Made by a program: the position numbers and the translations under genes | The notes under the pieces: generated by a model | The model's input: the letters and a program-made list of their open reading frames with translations, nothing else | Told to the model about the DNA's origin: nothing | The model's database searches: none | In this document: positions 27,299-35,010 of the stretch, in pieces | Layout of the letters: the number at the start of each line of letters is the position of its first letter | Numbering within the stretch: the first letter of the stretch is position 1 | Assembly (NCBI GenBank): GCA_004557185.1 | Contig: SFEP01000001.1 | Span: 1-64,000, forward strand | Origin: Bacteroidales bacterium | Lineage (GTDB): Bacteria > Bacteroidota > Bacteroidia > Bacteroidales > Bacteroidaceae | Direction of reading: 5' to 3' | DNA: 64,000 nt

Positions 27299-27372
27299 CG
27301 GTGCGTACGGGACTCGAACCCGTGACCCCATGCGTGACAGGCATGTATTCTAACCAGCTGAACTAACGCACC
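27299..27372 (-). tRNA. tRNA-Asp (GTC)
   Basis: 74 nt on the minus strand. Acceptor stem GGTGCGT / ACGCACC, anticodon GTC in CCTGTCACG, T loop TTCGAGT. Promoter box TACCTTTGC lies about 30 bases upstream. Confidence 0.95.
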
Positions 27373-27405
27373 AGGGGGAAATGATTGTTGTTGCTTTTTG
27401 CGAGT

Positions 27406-27414
27406 GCAAAGGTA
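27406..27414 (-). promoter_or_regulatory. Promoter -7 box of tRNA-Asp/Cys
   Basis: Minus-strand TACCTTTGC followed by ACTCGCAAAA. The same 19-base string stands before the tRNA-Phe pair at 31973-31981, so this appears to be a stable-RNA promoter form. Confidence 0.65.
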
Positions 27415-27455
27415 TGACTTTTTTGCTAACGGCCAAAGATTGATACCATGTTTTT

Positions 27456-27992
27456 TTATAGTATCTTCTGAAAAAGATAGGCATCAACAAAAATCCCGTC
27501 GATACAATGCCATTCTTTTAAGGTGCCTATGTGTTGGAAACCTGCACATTGGAAAAGACGTAATGAGGATTCGTTGGAGATGCTTACATGGGCTATAAGC
27601 GTATGCAAATGCAGGCGGTTCTTGGCTATTTGGCAGATTTGGCGCAAGGCTTTGGTGCCATAACCGCAGCCTCGGTACTGCTTGAACAGGGTAATTCCAA
27701 CCTCGGCATGAGCGTGTAGGGGTGAGAAGTCCATGATGTCGACCAATCCTATGGCGGGGGCAGGCTCGCAAACATTTTTTGTTTTGGAAAAATCAGCATC
27801 GTGGTTCAGTGTAATGGCGAGCCGCAGGTTGCCGCATTCATGGAACGATGACTGCTCGGCAATATACTGCCTCAATGCATAGCGAGAGTAGGGAATGTCC
27901 GTATTGGAGGTGTCCCATAAGGCTGTGTCGTTCTCGATGGAGTACAGCCAATCCAAGTCTTCTGGTTCTAAAGGACGTAGGCGTAGGGTCAT
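27456..27992 (-). CDS. GNAT family N-acetyltransferase
   Basis: 178 residues. It opens with MTLRLRPLEPEDLDWLYSIEND, typical of the RimL/SpeG branch. The acetyl-CoA loop is QYRGCGYGTKAL (Q/RxxGxG/A), and SNESSLRLFQCAGFQHIG is the usual last strand-helix. It transfers acetyl from acetyl-CoA to an amine; spermidine or a protein N-terminus are family options, but the substrate cannot be told. It lies 6 bp downstream of the GT2 gene, so the two are co-transcribed. Confidence 0.85.
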   Translation of the reverse strand: MTLRLRPLEPEDLDWLYSIENDTALWDTSNTDIPYSRYALRQYIAEQSSFHECGNLRLAITLNHDADFSKTKNVCEPAPAIGLVDIMDFSPLHAHAEVGITLFKQYRGCGYGTKALRQICQIAKNRLHLHTLIAHVSISNESSLRLFQCAGFQHIGTLKEWHCIDGIFVDAYLFQKIL

Positions 27993-27998
27993 GGCGTC

Positions 27999-29192
27999 TT
28001 AGTGATAGGTGCGGTTACCCGTGATAAGAATATCGGTGTCGGGGTAATACAGACCAATGTGTGCATGTCGCGGCTGTTGAAGGCGGAAACTCTCCAAAAT
28101 GCAGTCAGTGCTAAAATCGGCCATGTCATACACGATGTGCAGGTACGGAGCCGTGTCGATGTGGCGGTGTCCTTGGGGTAGGGTGCTTTCGTCGGCAGCG
28201 ATGCAGCGTACGTCGAGCGAATAGTTGCCAGCAAGACGCAGGAAATCGTCCACATGGCGGCCTACATACAGAAAACGCTCTTTGCGTCGTGTTACATTGG
28301 GGTTGAGAAACTTCTTGAGCAGGCGAATTTGTTGCAGAAGCAAGGCCAAGAGTGCACGCAGCACGATGGCGCACTGGATGGGTAGGGTGTAGAGTAGGCT
28401 GTAGTGGCGGAAATGCTTTCTGAAAAAGATAAGCATGGCTTCATAAAAGACGTGTACGTAGCGGTAGGAACTTTTATGTGTGCTTTCGCCTTTGTAATGA
28501 AGTATGGTGGTAGGACAATAATAGTTCTGAAGCCCTTTCAGCAACATGCGGTAGGAAAGATCAATGTCTTCGCCATACATGAAGAACTTCTCGTCAAAAG
28601 CCCCACACTCGGATAGTGTTTGCGCTGTGGTAAGCATGAATGCGCCCGACACGATGTCGATGGGTGTGGTTTGCTCCTGGTCAAGATACTGCATGTAGTA
28701 ACGCCCGAATGTGCGGCTGTGTGGGAAAAGGGTCGACAGACCTGACATTTTGCAGAAAGCCGTCCAGGGAGTAGGAATGCCTCGGCGCGATTCCGATGCA
28801 AAACGCCCGTTAGTGTGAAGCATGCGTACTCCGATGCAGCCGAAGTTGTCATGTTTACGCGCCACCTCCAATACGTCGCTGAGGGTATGCGGCGTAAGCA
28901 ATGTGTCGGGGTTGAGAAAGAGTATGTATTTACCCTTGGCTTGTTGTAGCGCTTGGTTGTTAGCCTTGCCAAAACCTGCGTTAAATTTGTTGGCAAGAAT
29001 GTGTACTGCGGGGCGTGACTGTGTGCTGAAGCGTTCGCGCAGATAACTTACAGATTGGTCCTTTGACAGGTTGTCAATCACAAATACTTCCACCTGCGCA
29101 AGGTCAATGTGCTGACTTTGCTCTATGGAACGCAGGCATTGCTCTACGAAATATTTTACATTGTAGTTGACAATGATAATAGAAAGGAGCAT
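27999..29192 (-). CDS. Family 2 glycosyltransferase (rhamnosyltransferase-like)
   Basis: 397 residues. It has a GT2 start SIIIVNYNVKYFVEQCLRSI, VFVIDNLSKD, then NAGFGKANNQAL, and the DxD site in LFLNPDTLL. GAFDEKFFMYGEDIDLSYR is the ED-type catalytic base motif. Hydrophobic stretches at about 285-305 may anchor it to the membrane. It is a surface-polysaccharide or glycolipid sugar transferase in general type; donor and acceptor are unknown. It is flanked by a membrane protein gene and the GNAT gene, all in the same direction. Confidence 0.88.
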   Translation of the reverse strand: MLLSIIIVNYNVKYFVEQCLRSIEQSQHIDLAQVEVFVIDNLSKDQSVSYLRERFSTQSRPAVHILANKFNAGFGKANNQALQQAKGKYILFLNPDTLLTPHTLSDVLEVARKHDNFGCIGVRMLHTNGRFASESRRGIPTPWTAFCKMSGLSTLFPHSRTFGRYYMQYLDQEQTTPIDIVSGAFMLTTAQTLSECGAFDEKFFMYGEDIDLSYRMLLKGLQNYYCPTTILHYKGESTHKSSYRYVHVFYEAMLIFFRKHFRHYSLLYTLPIQCAIVLRALLALLLQQIRLLKKFLNPNVTRRKERFLYVGRHVDDFLRLAGNYSLDVRCIAADESTLPQGHRHIDTAPYLHIVYDMADFSTDCILESFRLQQPRHAHIGLYYPDTDILITGNRTYH

Positions 29193-29216
29193 GGTGGAAG
29201 GGGAAGGTGTGAAACG

Positions 29217-29633
29217 TTACTTTTCTTTGTTCTCGGCGTCAGGCAACTGTTTGGGATAACAGAATACGAAGCCAATCAGGGATATGAGCAGGCAGTAGAG
29301 TGCGGTGGAACGCAGGGTGCCGTAATACACCGCAAGGTTGATGTACACGGCCACTGTCATGAGGATGGCGCTTTTGCACTGAATGAGGGCGTGCTTCCGT
29401 TTGTCGGCGGCAAGCTGTTTCTTGGCGCGGGTGGAGGCAGGTAGTCGTAGTGCGGTGTAAGTGTTCAGCAGCGTGATGAGGATGCAGGTGATATCCAGTC
29501 TGTAATGTTCTTCTGCGCTGTCGGCGTGCAGGTAGGCAGGAGGCACAATGTCCAACTCGCAAAGGATGGCAAAGAGAATGGCTATGCCACCCATTATATA
29601 ATATAGGATGCGTGCGTGGGGTAAAGTCAGCAT
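29217..29633 (-). CDS. Small membrane protein, unknown function
   Basis: 138 residues with about four hydrophobic segments: ILYYIMGGIAILFAILCEL, then LDITCILITLLNTYTALRL, then AILMTVAVYINLAVYYG, then LYCLLISLIGFVFCY. A basic loop (STRAKKQLAADKRKHAL) falls between the second and third, and the C-terminus is charged. I do not recognise a named family. It lies 24 bp before the GT2 gene and 23 bp after recR, so it is probably part of a recR-to-GNAT transcript. Confidence 0.75.
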   Translation of the reverse strand: MLTLPHARILYYIMGGIAILFAILCELDIVPPAYLHADSAEEHYRLDITCILITLLNTYTALRLPASTRAKKQLAADKRKHALIQCKSAILMTVAVYINLAVYYGTLRSTALYCLLISLIGFVFCYPKQLPDAENKEK

Positions 29634-29656
29634 AAGTGGCGTATATGAAAAGGTGT

Positions 29657-30271
29657 TTATGCGGTCAGTGTGGTGCGTGCCATGATGGAGCGTCCCAAGG
29701 TAACTTCGTCGGTGTATTCCAAATTGTCGCCCACGTTCACGCCGCGTGCCAGCACCGATATTTTTACACCCGTGTGTGCCAGTCGGCGTGCTATGTAAAA
29801 GTTGGTGGTGTCGCCCTCCATGGTAGGGTTCAAGGCCAAGATGATTTCCTGTATGCCTCCCTCCTCAACACGCTGAAAGAGTGAGTCTAATTCCAAATTG
29901 CCGGGCCCGATGCCGTCGATGGGTGAAATGACGCCACCCAGCACGTGGTAAAGGCCATGAAACTGCCCCGTGTTCTCGATGAGCATCACGCTGTGGATGT
30001 TTTCCACCACACATATCACGGCAGGGTCGCGCCGTGGATTGCCGCAGATGTCGCAAACGTCCGTGTCAGCTATGTTGTGGCACACGCGGCAGTGTTTCAC
30101 GTCATCGCGCAGTGCCGTGAGGCTTTGACTCAGTGCGTGCACCTCATCTGTGGGGCGGTTCAGCAGGAAGAGTGCGAAGCGGAGAGCCGTTTTGCGGCCT
30201 ACTCCGGGCAGTCGTGAGAGTTCCTGCACAGCCTGTTCCAGTAGTTTTGAGGGGTATGTTTCGTTTATCAT
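29657..30271 (-). CDS. recR: Recombination protein RecR
   Basis: 204 residues. It has an N-terminal helix-hairpin-helix ([20 protein letters not shown]), a four-Cys zinc motif ([16 protein letters not shown]), and a Toprim domain starting [15 protein letters not shown] and including [15 protein letters not shown]. RecR acts with RecO and RecF in loading RecA at gaps. First gene of a minus-strand run to the GNAT gene. Confidence 0.96.
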   Translation of the reverse strand: MINETYPSKLLEQAVQELSRLPGVGRKTALRFALFLLNRPTDEVHALSQSLTALRDDVKHCRVCHNIADTDVCDICGNPRRDPAVICVVENIHSVMLIENTGQFHGLYHVLGGVISPIDGIGPGNLELDSLFQRVEEGGIQEIILALNPTMEGDTTNFYIARRLAHTGVKISVLARGVNVGDNLEYTDEVTLGRSIMARTTLTA

Positions 30272-30321
30272 GACGCCTTAAACCGGCTTGCACGCGCCGT
30301 TTTGTGTGTTTCAAATAAATA

Positions 30322-30370
30322 GAAAAGGAGGCAAGCCCCTGTTGCCAGGCGGTCATACCTCCTCTTTTTG
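30322..30370 (-). terminator. Terminator of rpsP
   Basis: On the minus strand, GAGGAGG pairs with CCTCC around an inner GCC...GGC structure and is followed by TTTTCTATTT, just past the rpsP stop. Confidence 0.55.
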
Positions 30371-30396
30371 CTTCGATTAGTGAAGATGTAGCGCAA

Positions 30397-30951
30397 TTAA
30401 GCTTCTGCGGGAGCTTCAGCTGCTTCGGTCTGCTCAGCAGCTTCTGCTTCAGCCTTAGCAGCGGCTTCAGCCTCGGCCTTGGCGGCAGCGGCAGCAGCCT
30501 TCTTCTCGGCCACCTTCTCTGCAATCTGTGCGTTAACTTTCTTTTCAGCCTCGAGGCGAGCGGCTGCGGCAGCCTGCTTTTCAGCAGCGTTCTTCTCGGC
30601 AGCAGCGTTTGCCTTGGCATCCTTAGCCTGCTTCCAAGCTTCAAACTTAGCCTGTGCAGCAGCCTCGTCGAAGGCACCCTTGCGAACGCCGCCGTTAAGG
30701 TGCTTCATGAGCATTACACCTTCTTTCGACAGGATGTTGCGTACGGTGTCAGTAGGCTGTGCGCCGTTTTCAACCCAATAAAGGGCGCGTTCGAAATTCA
30801 AATCTACTGTGGCGGGATTGGTGTTGGGGTTGTAAGTACCAATCTTTTCAGTAAATCTACCATCACGTGGTGCTCTTGCGTCGGCGATTACGATGCTGTA
30901 GAAAGCATAGCCCTTGCGGCCGCGACGCTGCAATCTGATTTTTGTTGCCAT
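30397..30951 (-). CDS. rpsP: 30S ribosomal protein S16 with long Ala/Glu/Lys tail
   Basis: 184 residues. The first 80 are normal S16 ([40 protein letters not shown]...). Residues about 90-184 are a low-complexity extension rich in Ala, Glu and Lys, strongly helical or coiled-coil in character ([20 protein letters not shown]). Ordinary S16 is 80-90 residues, and extended forms occur in Bacteroidetes. The tail should project from the ribosome; its role is unknown. Monocistronic here. Confidence 0.93.
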   Translation of the reverse strand: MATKIRLQRRGRKGYAFYSIVIADARAPRDGRFTEKIGTYNPNTNPATVDLNFERALYWVENGAQPTDTVRNILSKEGVMLMKHLNGGVRKGAFDEAAAQAKFEAWKQAKDAKANAAAEKNAAEKQAAAAARLEAEKKVNAQIAEKVAEKKAAAAAAKAEAEAAAKAEAEAAEQTEAAEAPAEA

Positions 30952-31116
30952 TGTGGTTTATGGAATAAAATAGGTTTGAATAATGCCGCTATCTCGTAAC
31001 GGCGGTGCAAAATTACGGCATTTTCTATTTGCAGCCAAACTTTTGTGGCATAAGATTAAACTACTTCCTACTGACCTTGGTTGAAATCTACGGGCCTTTG
31101 GTTGCACCGTTGCTTA

Positions 31117-31434
31117 TCAGAATAAATGAGATAGCCCCTTGGCGATGCGTTCGCCTATGGATTCGCCGATGCTGTCGGCTGCAACCTCCGAGGTGGCTCT
31201 GCCTAAGATGGAGAGCCAGGGGCGTTTGTTTTGTTTCCTATATTCGTTCATCGCCTCAATGGCGGGCTTGTACCCCCAGTTGGCTGCTATCTTCAGGTGC
31301 TTTATAGCCAGTTCCTTGTCTTCGGGGAATGCACCTCGTCCTTGGATGTAGTAGAGTGCCATAGAGAAAGCTGCTAAGGGGACTTTCGCTTCAAGCCCCT
31401 TCAGCAGGTAGTAGTCGGCTAAACTGCAGACCAT
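31117..31434 (-). pseudogene. Sel1-repeat protein, probably a 5'-truncated remnant
   Basis: The frame gives 105 residues from ATG 31434. ALYYIQGRG...DKELAIKHLKIAANWGYKPAIEAM fits one Sel1-like repeat (helical, TPR-like, protein-binding). The same frame stays open for about 36 more codons upstream, with protein-like sequence (PFHLESDFDRTIKRLKKK), up to a TAA near 31545, but that part has no ATG. So the gene looks cut at its 5' end. It may still be expressed from the internal Met. Sel1 proteins normally carry several repeats. Confidence 0.5.
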
Positions 31435-31776
31435 AATTTTGAATGCTGAGGTGAATGGAATTAGCTGGGTGAATACCGTTTTCTTCTTTAATCTTTTGAT
31501 TGTCCTGTCAAAGTCGCTTTCAAGATGGAAGGGGTCTACTTCTCGTTACGCTTTATGAGTACCTTTAATTTTGAACTATTCGGAAATTTCGAACGGATGC
31601 GTCTTGGGTCGTATCATGCGCATATATGATGGGGAGCACTTTTCAAAAGGTAGGGCTAACACGATGTGCTCTGTGCGGATGCTTCACGAAACTGATAAGG
31701 CAACTTTTGCGTAAAAGAAAAAGGAGATAAACAACTGCAACGTTCTTTATCTCCAATATTTTGATTTCTCATGAAG
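31435..31776. other. Intergenic region upstream of Sel1 remnant
   Basis: 342 bp, AT-richer than its surroundings. It contains the open but start-less extension of the Sel1 remnant and the terminator of the tRNA-Phe pair (31713-31754). Nothing else recognised. Confidence 0.5.
31713..31754 (-). terminator. Terminator of tRNA-Phe pair
   Basis: 9-bp stem GGAGATAAA / TTTATCTCC (31723-31731, 31746-31754), then TTTTTCTTTT on the minus strand. Confidence 0.9.
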
Positions 31777-31849
31777 TGGTGCCACCAGGAATCGAACCGG
31801 GGACACAAGGATTTTCAGTCCTTTGCTCTACCAACTGAGCTATGGCACC
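31777..31849 (-). tRNA. tRNA-Phe (GAA), copy 2 in transcript order
   Basis: 73 nt on the minus strand. Acceptor GGTGCCA / TGGCACC, anticodon GAA in ACTGAAAA, T loop TTCGATT, discriminator A. Identical to the copy at 31883-31955. Confidence 0.95.
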
Positions 31850-31882
31850 GTGTGCAAAACGTCTGACTTTTTCTGAGAAAAG

Positions 31883-31955
31883 TGGTGCCACCAGGAATCG
31901 AACCGGGGACACAAGGATTTTCAGTCCTTTGCTCTACCAACTGAGCTATGGCACC
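31883..31955 (-). tRNA. tRNA-Phe (GAA), copy 1 in transcript order
   Basis: 73 nt, identical to the copy 33 bp away. The spacer between them is unrelated sequence. Both should be processed from one transcript begun at the box near 31981. Confidence 0.95.
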
Positions 31956-31972
31956 TTTTCGTTTTGCGAGTG

Positions 31973-31981
31973 CAAAGGTAG
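31973..31981 (-). promoter_or_regulatory. Promoter -7 box of tRNA-Phe pair
   Basis: Minus-strand TACCTTTGC followed by ACTCGCAAAA, the same string as before tRNA-Asp. Confidence 0.65.
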
Positions 31982-32216
31982 TACTAATATCCATACCAGC
32001 CAAGTTTTTCTGTGCCTTTTTCGGGATAAACGTTTTTTTAGACTCTAAAACCGGGGCTTTCGCAAAAAAAGTAGCAATTTCGCTGACCTATGAAGAAGCC
32101 GTGTGTAGCAGGCATTTGTGCCTGAAAGTCCGCGGTGAGCATTGTGTCAGTAATTTGGGCTGCCAAATGTGCTTTGTTAGATGAAAAGGTGATTCATGTG
32201 GTAATAATAGACCGTT

Positions 32217-33131
32217 ATGCAAAACAAAAGGTTCACGCCGTTAGAACAAGTTTCTATTGATAAAATGATGAAGGCCGCTGCTCTCGAAGGCAGCATGTTG
32301 TCGTTAAGTGATGACTTGCTGGTGCTCGACGACGTGCATTGTGCCGACCTTCCCCGTTTGCCGCTGCAAATGGGTTTCCTGCTCATTGGCATGTGTACCT
32401 CGGGTTCGGCAGACTTCCGCCTTTCGGGCAGGGAGCACCATATAGAAAAAGGGGGGCTCCTCATCGCCTTGGGCGACCAGGTGCTGGAGCACATACATTG
32501 TTCGCCCGACCAGCATTACACCTTGGTACTGATGTCGCGAGCTTATGCGCAGGACTGCGTGACAGGTCTTAATTATTTATGGCCTTATTTGCTCTACATC
32601 ATGGAGCACCCCGTTACACCTTTGACCGAAAAGGAGCAGGCCTGGATCATGGAGTGCTATGGGCTGTTGCGCAAACGCTTGCAAGAGCCCCCTATGCGTT
32701 ATCTGCGTGAAACCATCGTGGCTCTTACGCGCGCTTTCTATTTTGAAACGTGCAACCTGCTTAGCTCCCGCAGGCCAGAACCCAATACCCTCAAGCAGCG
32801 TTCGTACAGCATATTTGATCGCTTTATCCGTTTGTTGTCGCAGAATTGCAGGCGTGAGCGTAGTGTGGAGTGGTATAGCAGCGAACTGTGCATTTCGCCG
32901 AAGCACCTCAGCAAGGTGGCCAAGCAGGTGAGTGGCCGCACGGCGGGGCAATGGATTGCTACCTTCGTCATTGTAGAGGCCAAGACCATGCTGTCGCATT
33001 CGTCCCTTAGTGTAAAGGAAATAGCGCAGGAACTGAATTTCCCCAATCAGAGTTTCTTGGGCAAATATTTCAAGAATGCGTGTGGCATGTCGCCTTCCGA
33101 ATTCAGGCACGACATGGCTTCGCGTGGCTGA
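32217..33131 (+). CDS. AraC family transcriptional regulator
   Basis: 304 residues. The N-terminal part (about 30-130) looks like a cupin-type sensor (FLLIGMCTSGSADFRLSGREHHIEKGG, here as two blocks around GSADFRL). The C-terminal 100 residues are the double helix-turn-helix: YSSELCISPKHLSKVAKQVSGRTAGQWI and SLSVKEIAQELNFPNQSFLGKYFKNACGMSPSEFR (seen as VKEIAQELNF and GMSPSEFR). It binds DNA, with an unknown small-molecule signal. It stands alone before the thi operon; a link to it cannot be shown. Confidence 0.92.
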   Translation: MQNKRFTPLEQVSIDKMMKAAALEGSMLSLSDDLLVLDDVHCADLPRLPLQMGFLLIGMCTSGSADFRLSGREHHIEKGGLLIALGDQVLEHIHCSPDQHYTLVLMSRAYAQDCVTGLNYLWPYLLYIMEHPVTPLTEKEQAWIMECYGLLRKRLQEPPMRYLRETIVALTRAFYFETCNLLSSRRPEPNTLKQRSYSIFDRFIRLLSQNCRRERSVEWYSSELCISPKHLSKVAKQVSGRTAGQWIATFVIVEAKTMLSHSSLSVKEIAQELNFPNQSFLGKYFKNACGMSPSEFRHDMASRG

Positions 33132-33149
33132 ACGAACTTGTGTCAGGCT

Positions 33150-33229
33150 GATGCCGTGTGAAAACGTATGCACTTGTGGGCTGCAAGATGCTCATATATG
33201 CAGGCCGTTTTCGCACGGCATCCTTTTTG
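33150..33229 (+). terminator. Terminator of AraC gene
   Basis: 17-bp stem from GATGCCGTGTGAAAACG (33150-33166) and CGTTTTCGCACGGCATC (33206-33222), with one mismatch, followed by CTTTTTG. Confidence 0.85.
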
Positions 33230-33358
33230 TTGACTCCAGCATGCCATCTCCTGCAGCCGTGCCGCATTTTGTAGGTACCTGCTGCGCGCCCTCGGTATCT
33301 GCAAGGCACTTCACCGTATCTCAGCTCCTTCTTGCCATCACAAGATGCCGTGTAGAGG

Positions 33359-33446
33359 GTTGTCCATGGCCGTGGACAACGTTGCACACGACTGCGGACA
33401 ACGTTGCACACGGCCGCGGACAACGTTGCACACGGCCGTGTGCAAC
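33359..33446. repeat. Repeat array A3: four contiguous 22-bp palindromic units
   Basis: Units at 33359-33380, 33381-33402, 33403-33424 and 33425-33446. The first has GTTGTCC-type arms on both sides and is a perfect palindrome. The second and third are in the opposite orientation to A1, A2 and A4 (GTTGCAC on the left, GGACAAC on the right). The fourth has GTTGCAC-type arms on both sides, again a perfect palindrome. 228 bp past the AraC stop. Confidence 0.93.
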
Positions 33447-33595
33447 GAACACTGTTCTTTGAGCTCCTCTACATTCGTTAGCACCTTTTACCTCAACGCT
33501 CCTCCGCTGTATGGGTGAAGGCTCGTGTGTTTCTGGAGAAATTGATTTCTTGCACAAAATAGTTTTGAATGTTGTGCAGAATGTGCCAAAAGCAT

Positions 33596-33604
33596 TACTT
33601 TTGC
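33596..33604 (+). promoter_or_regulatory. Promoter -7 box of thi operon
   Basis: TACTTTTGC, with TTGT (33572-33575) 20 bases upstream as a possible -33 element. It lies directly before the riboswitch. Confidence 0.6.
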
Positions 33605-33617
33605 AACCGAGTAAAGA

Positions 33618-33705
33618 CAAAGGGGTGCCGTTGCCTGATGTGCGGCGGCTGAGAATATACCCTTAGGACCTGATGCAGATTATGCTGCCGTAGGCATTGT
33701 GTTAC
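33618..33705 (+). promoter_or_regulatory. TPP riboswitch (THI element)
   Basis: The conserved thiamine-pyrophosphate aptamer core is visible: GGGGTGCC, then GGCTGAGAATATACCCTT, then GGACCTGATGCAGATTATGC, then GCCGTAGGCA. It lies 160-250 bp upstream of thiS, so free TPP should turn off the thiS-thiG-thiH-thiF operon. I cannot tell whether control is by termination or translation; the following GTCTGCCTTTTTTG may form part of a terminator. Confidence 0.93.
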
Positions 33706-33865
33706 CCAGTCTGCCTTTTTTGTAGTTATTGGTGTACGCGTCTGGCAGCGCGCAGTCCTCGTATCATTCTCCTTGTCATTCGTAGCCTTGCAGCCCCCAG
33801 CAAGGTGATTGGTGTGGCTTGTCGTGTCAGTTACTGGGCATGCCAGGCATAAAAGGTTTTTCAGT

Positions 33866-34063
33866 ATGAATGTATTGCTAAACAACAATTCCGTCTCTAC
33901 CACAGCCTGCACTTTGCAGCAGTTGGCCGACGAACTGCAGTGGCCCGCAGCGGGCGTGGCAGTTGCAGTGGACAATCAGCTTGTGCCCCGTAAAGCATGG
34001 GCAGAGAAAGAACTGACCGAAGGATGCCGCGTCACGCTGGTGCGTGCTGCCTGCGGTGGGTAG
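33866..34063 (+). CDS. thiS: Sulfur carrier protein ThiS
   Basis: 65 residues from the ATG at 33866 (MNVLLNNNSVSTTA), the normal size. A ubiquitin-like fold ending in Gly-Gly (VTLVRAACGG), the site of adenylation by ThiF and of the thiocarboxylate used for the thiazole ring. It contains VAVAVDNQLVPRKAWAEKEL, the core strand pattern. First gene after the TPP riboswitch. Confidence 0.93.
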   Translation: MNVLLNNNSVSTTACTLQQLADELQWPAAGVAVAVDNQLVPRKAWAEKELTEGCRVTLVRAACGG

Positions 34064-34101
34064 TGCGTGCATCTTAACCTATATATAAAGGAGTGACAAA
34101 C

Positions 34102-34887
34102 ATGGAAAACGAACAGACAAAACTTGTGATAGCAGGACGTGAGTTCCACTCGCGCCTGTTCCTCGGTACGGGGAAATTCCGCAGCAATCAGGAAATGAGC
34201 GCGGCCATCGAGGCTTCGGGCTCCGAAATGGTCACGGTGGCCATGAAGCGTGTGGAACTTGACGATGCCAACGACGACTTGCTGAGCCACGTGGTGCGCC
34301 CGGGCTTGCAGTTGCTACCCAACACTTCGGGAGTGCGCGATGCCGATGAGGCTGTGTTTGCAGCAGAGATGGCACGTGAGGCTTTCGGCACAGAGTGGTT
34401 GAAACTGGAAATACATCCCGACCCGCGTTACCTCCTGCCCGACAGCACGGAAACGCTTAAGGCCACCGAACGCCTTGCCCAAAAAGGCTTTGTGGTGTTG
34501 CCCTATTGCCAGGCCGACCCTACGCTCTGCAAGCATCTTGAGGAGGCCGGCGCCGCTGCCGTCATGCCTCTTGGCGCGCCCATTGGCACGAACCGCGGTT
34601 TGCAGACGCGTGACTTTCTGCGCATCATCATTGAGCAGGCCATGGTGCCAGTCATTGTCGATGCCGGCATCGGAGCACCCAGCCATGCAGCCGAGGCCAT
34701 GGAGATGGGGGCATCGGCCTGTTTGGTAAACACGGCCATTGCTGTAGCAGGTCAGCCCGCACGCATGGCGGCAGCCTTTGCACGTGCCATTGAGGCAGGC
34801 CGTGCAGCCTATGAAGCCGGTCTGGCTGCGCAGGTGCATTCGTTTGAGGCGCAGGCCAGTTCGCCGCTTACGGCTTTCCTGAACTGA
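34102..34887 (+). CDS. thiG: Thiazole synthase
   Basis: 261 residues from the ATG at 34102, preceded by AAAGGAG. It builds the thiazole phosphate ring from deoxyxylulose phosphate, dehydroglycine and ThiS-thiocarboxylate. Motifs are [12 protein letters not shown], the Schiff-base Lys region in [20 protein letters not shown], and [18 protein letters not shown] for phosphate binding. It works with ThiH, which is encoded next. Confidence 0.95.
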   Translation: MENEQTKLVIAGREFHSRLFLGTGKFRSNQEMSAAIEASGSEMVTVAMKRVELDDANDDLLSHVVRPGLQLLPNTSGVRDADEAVFAAEMAREAFGTEWLKLEIHPDPRYLLPDSTETLKATERLAQKGFVVLPYCQADPTLCKHLEEAGAAAVMPLGAPIGTNRGLQTRDFLRIIIEQAMVPVIVDAGIGAPSHAAEAMEMGASACLVNTAIAVAGQPARMAAAFARAIEAGRAAYEAGLAAQVHSFEAQASSPLTAFLN

Positions 34888-35010
34888 TACTCTCCACTGC
34901 ACGAGCCACCGTTGCCATAGTGAGGCGCGGTGGCCGTGCCTGCTTTTGGGTAGCGCCAGTGTGTGCTGCCCAGGCTATGAAATACAAAGACTTGACAAAA
35001 CACTTGACTC

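Larger units (their letters stand above)
33132..33865. other. 734-bp region: AraC terminator, array A3, thi promoter and riboswitch
   Basis: In order: the AraC terminator (33150-33229), array A3 (33359-33446), a promoter (33596-33604), the TPP riboswitch (33618-33705) and about 160 bp of remaining leader. No protein gene seen. Confidence 0.75.

Noticed and set aside
31777..31955. Tandem tRNA-Phe copies as att sites of an integrated element
   Set aside because: Both are complete tRNAs in one transcript 33 bp apart, with no integrase or foreign genes between or beside them.
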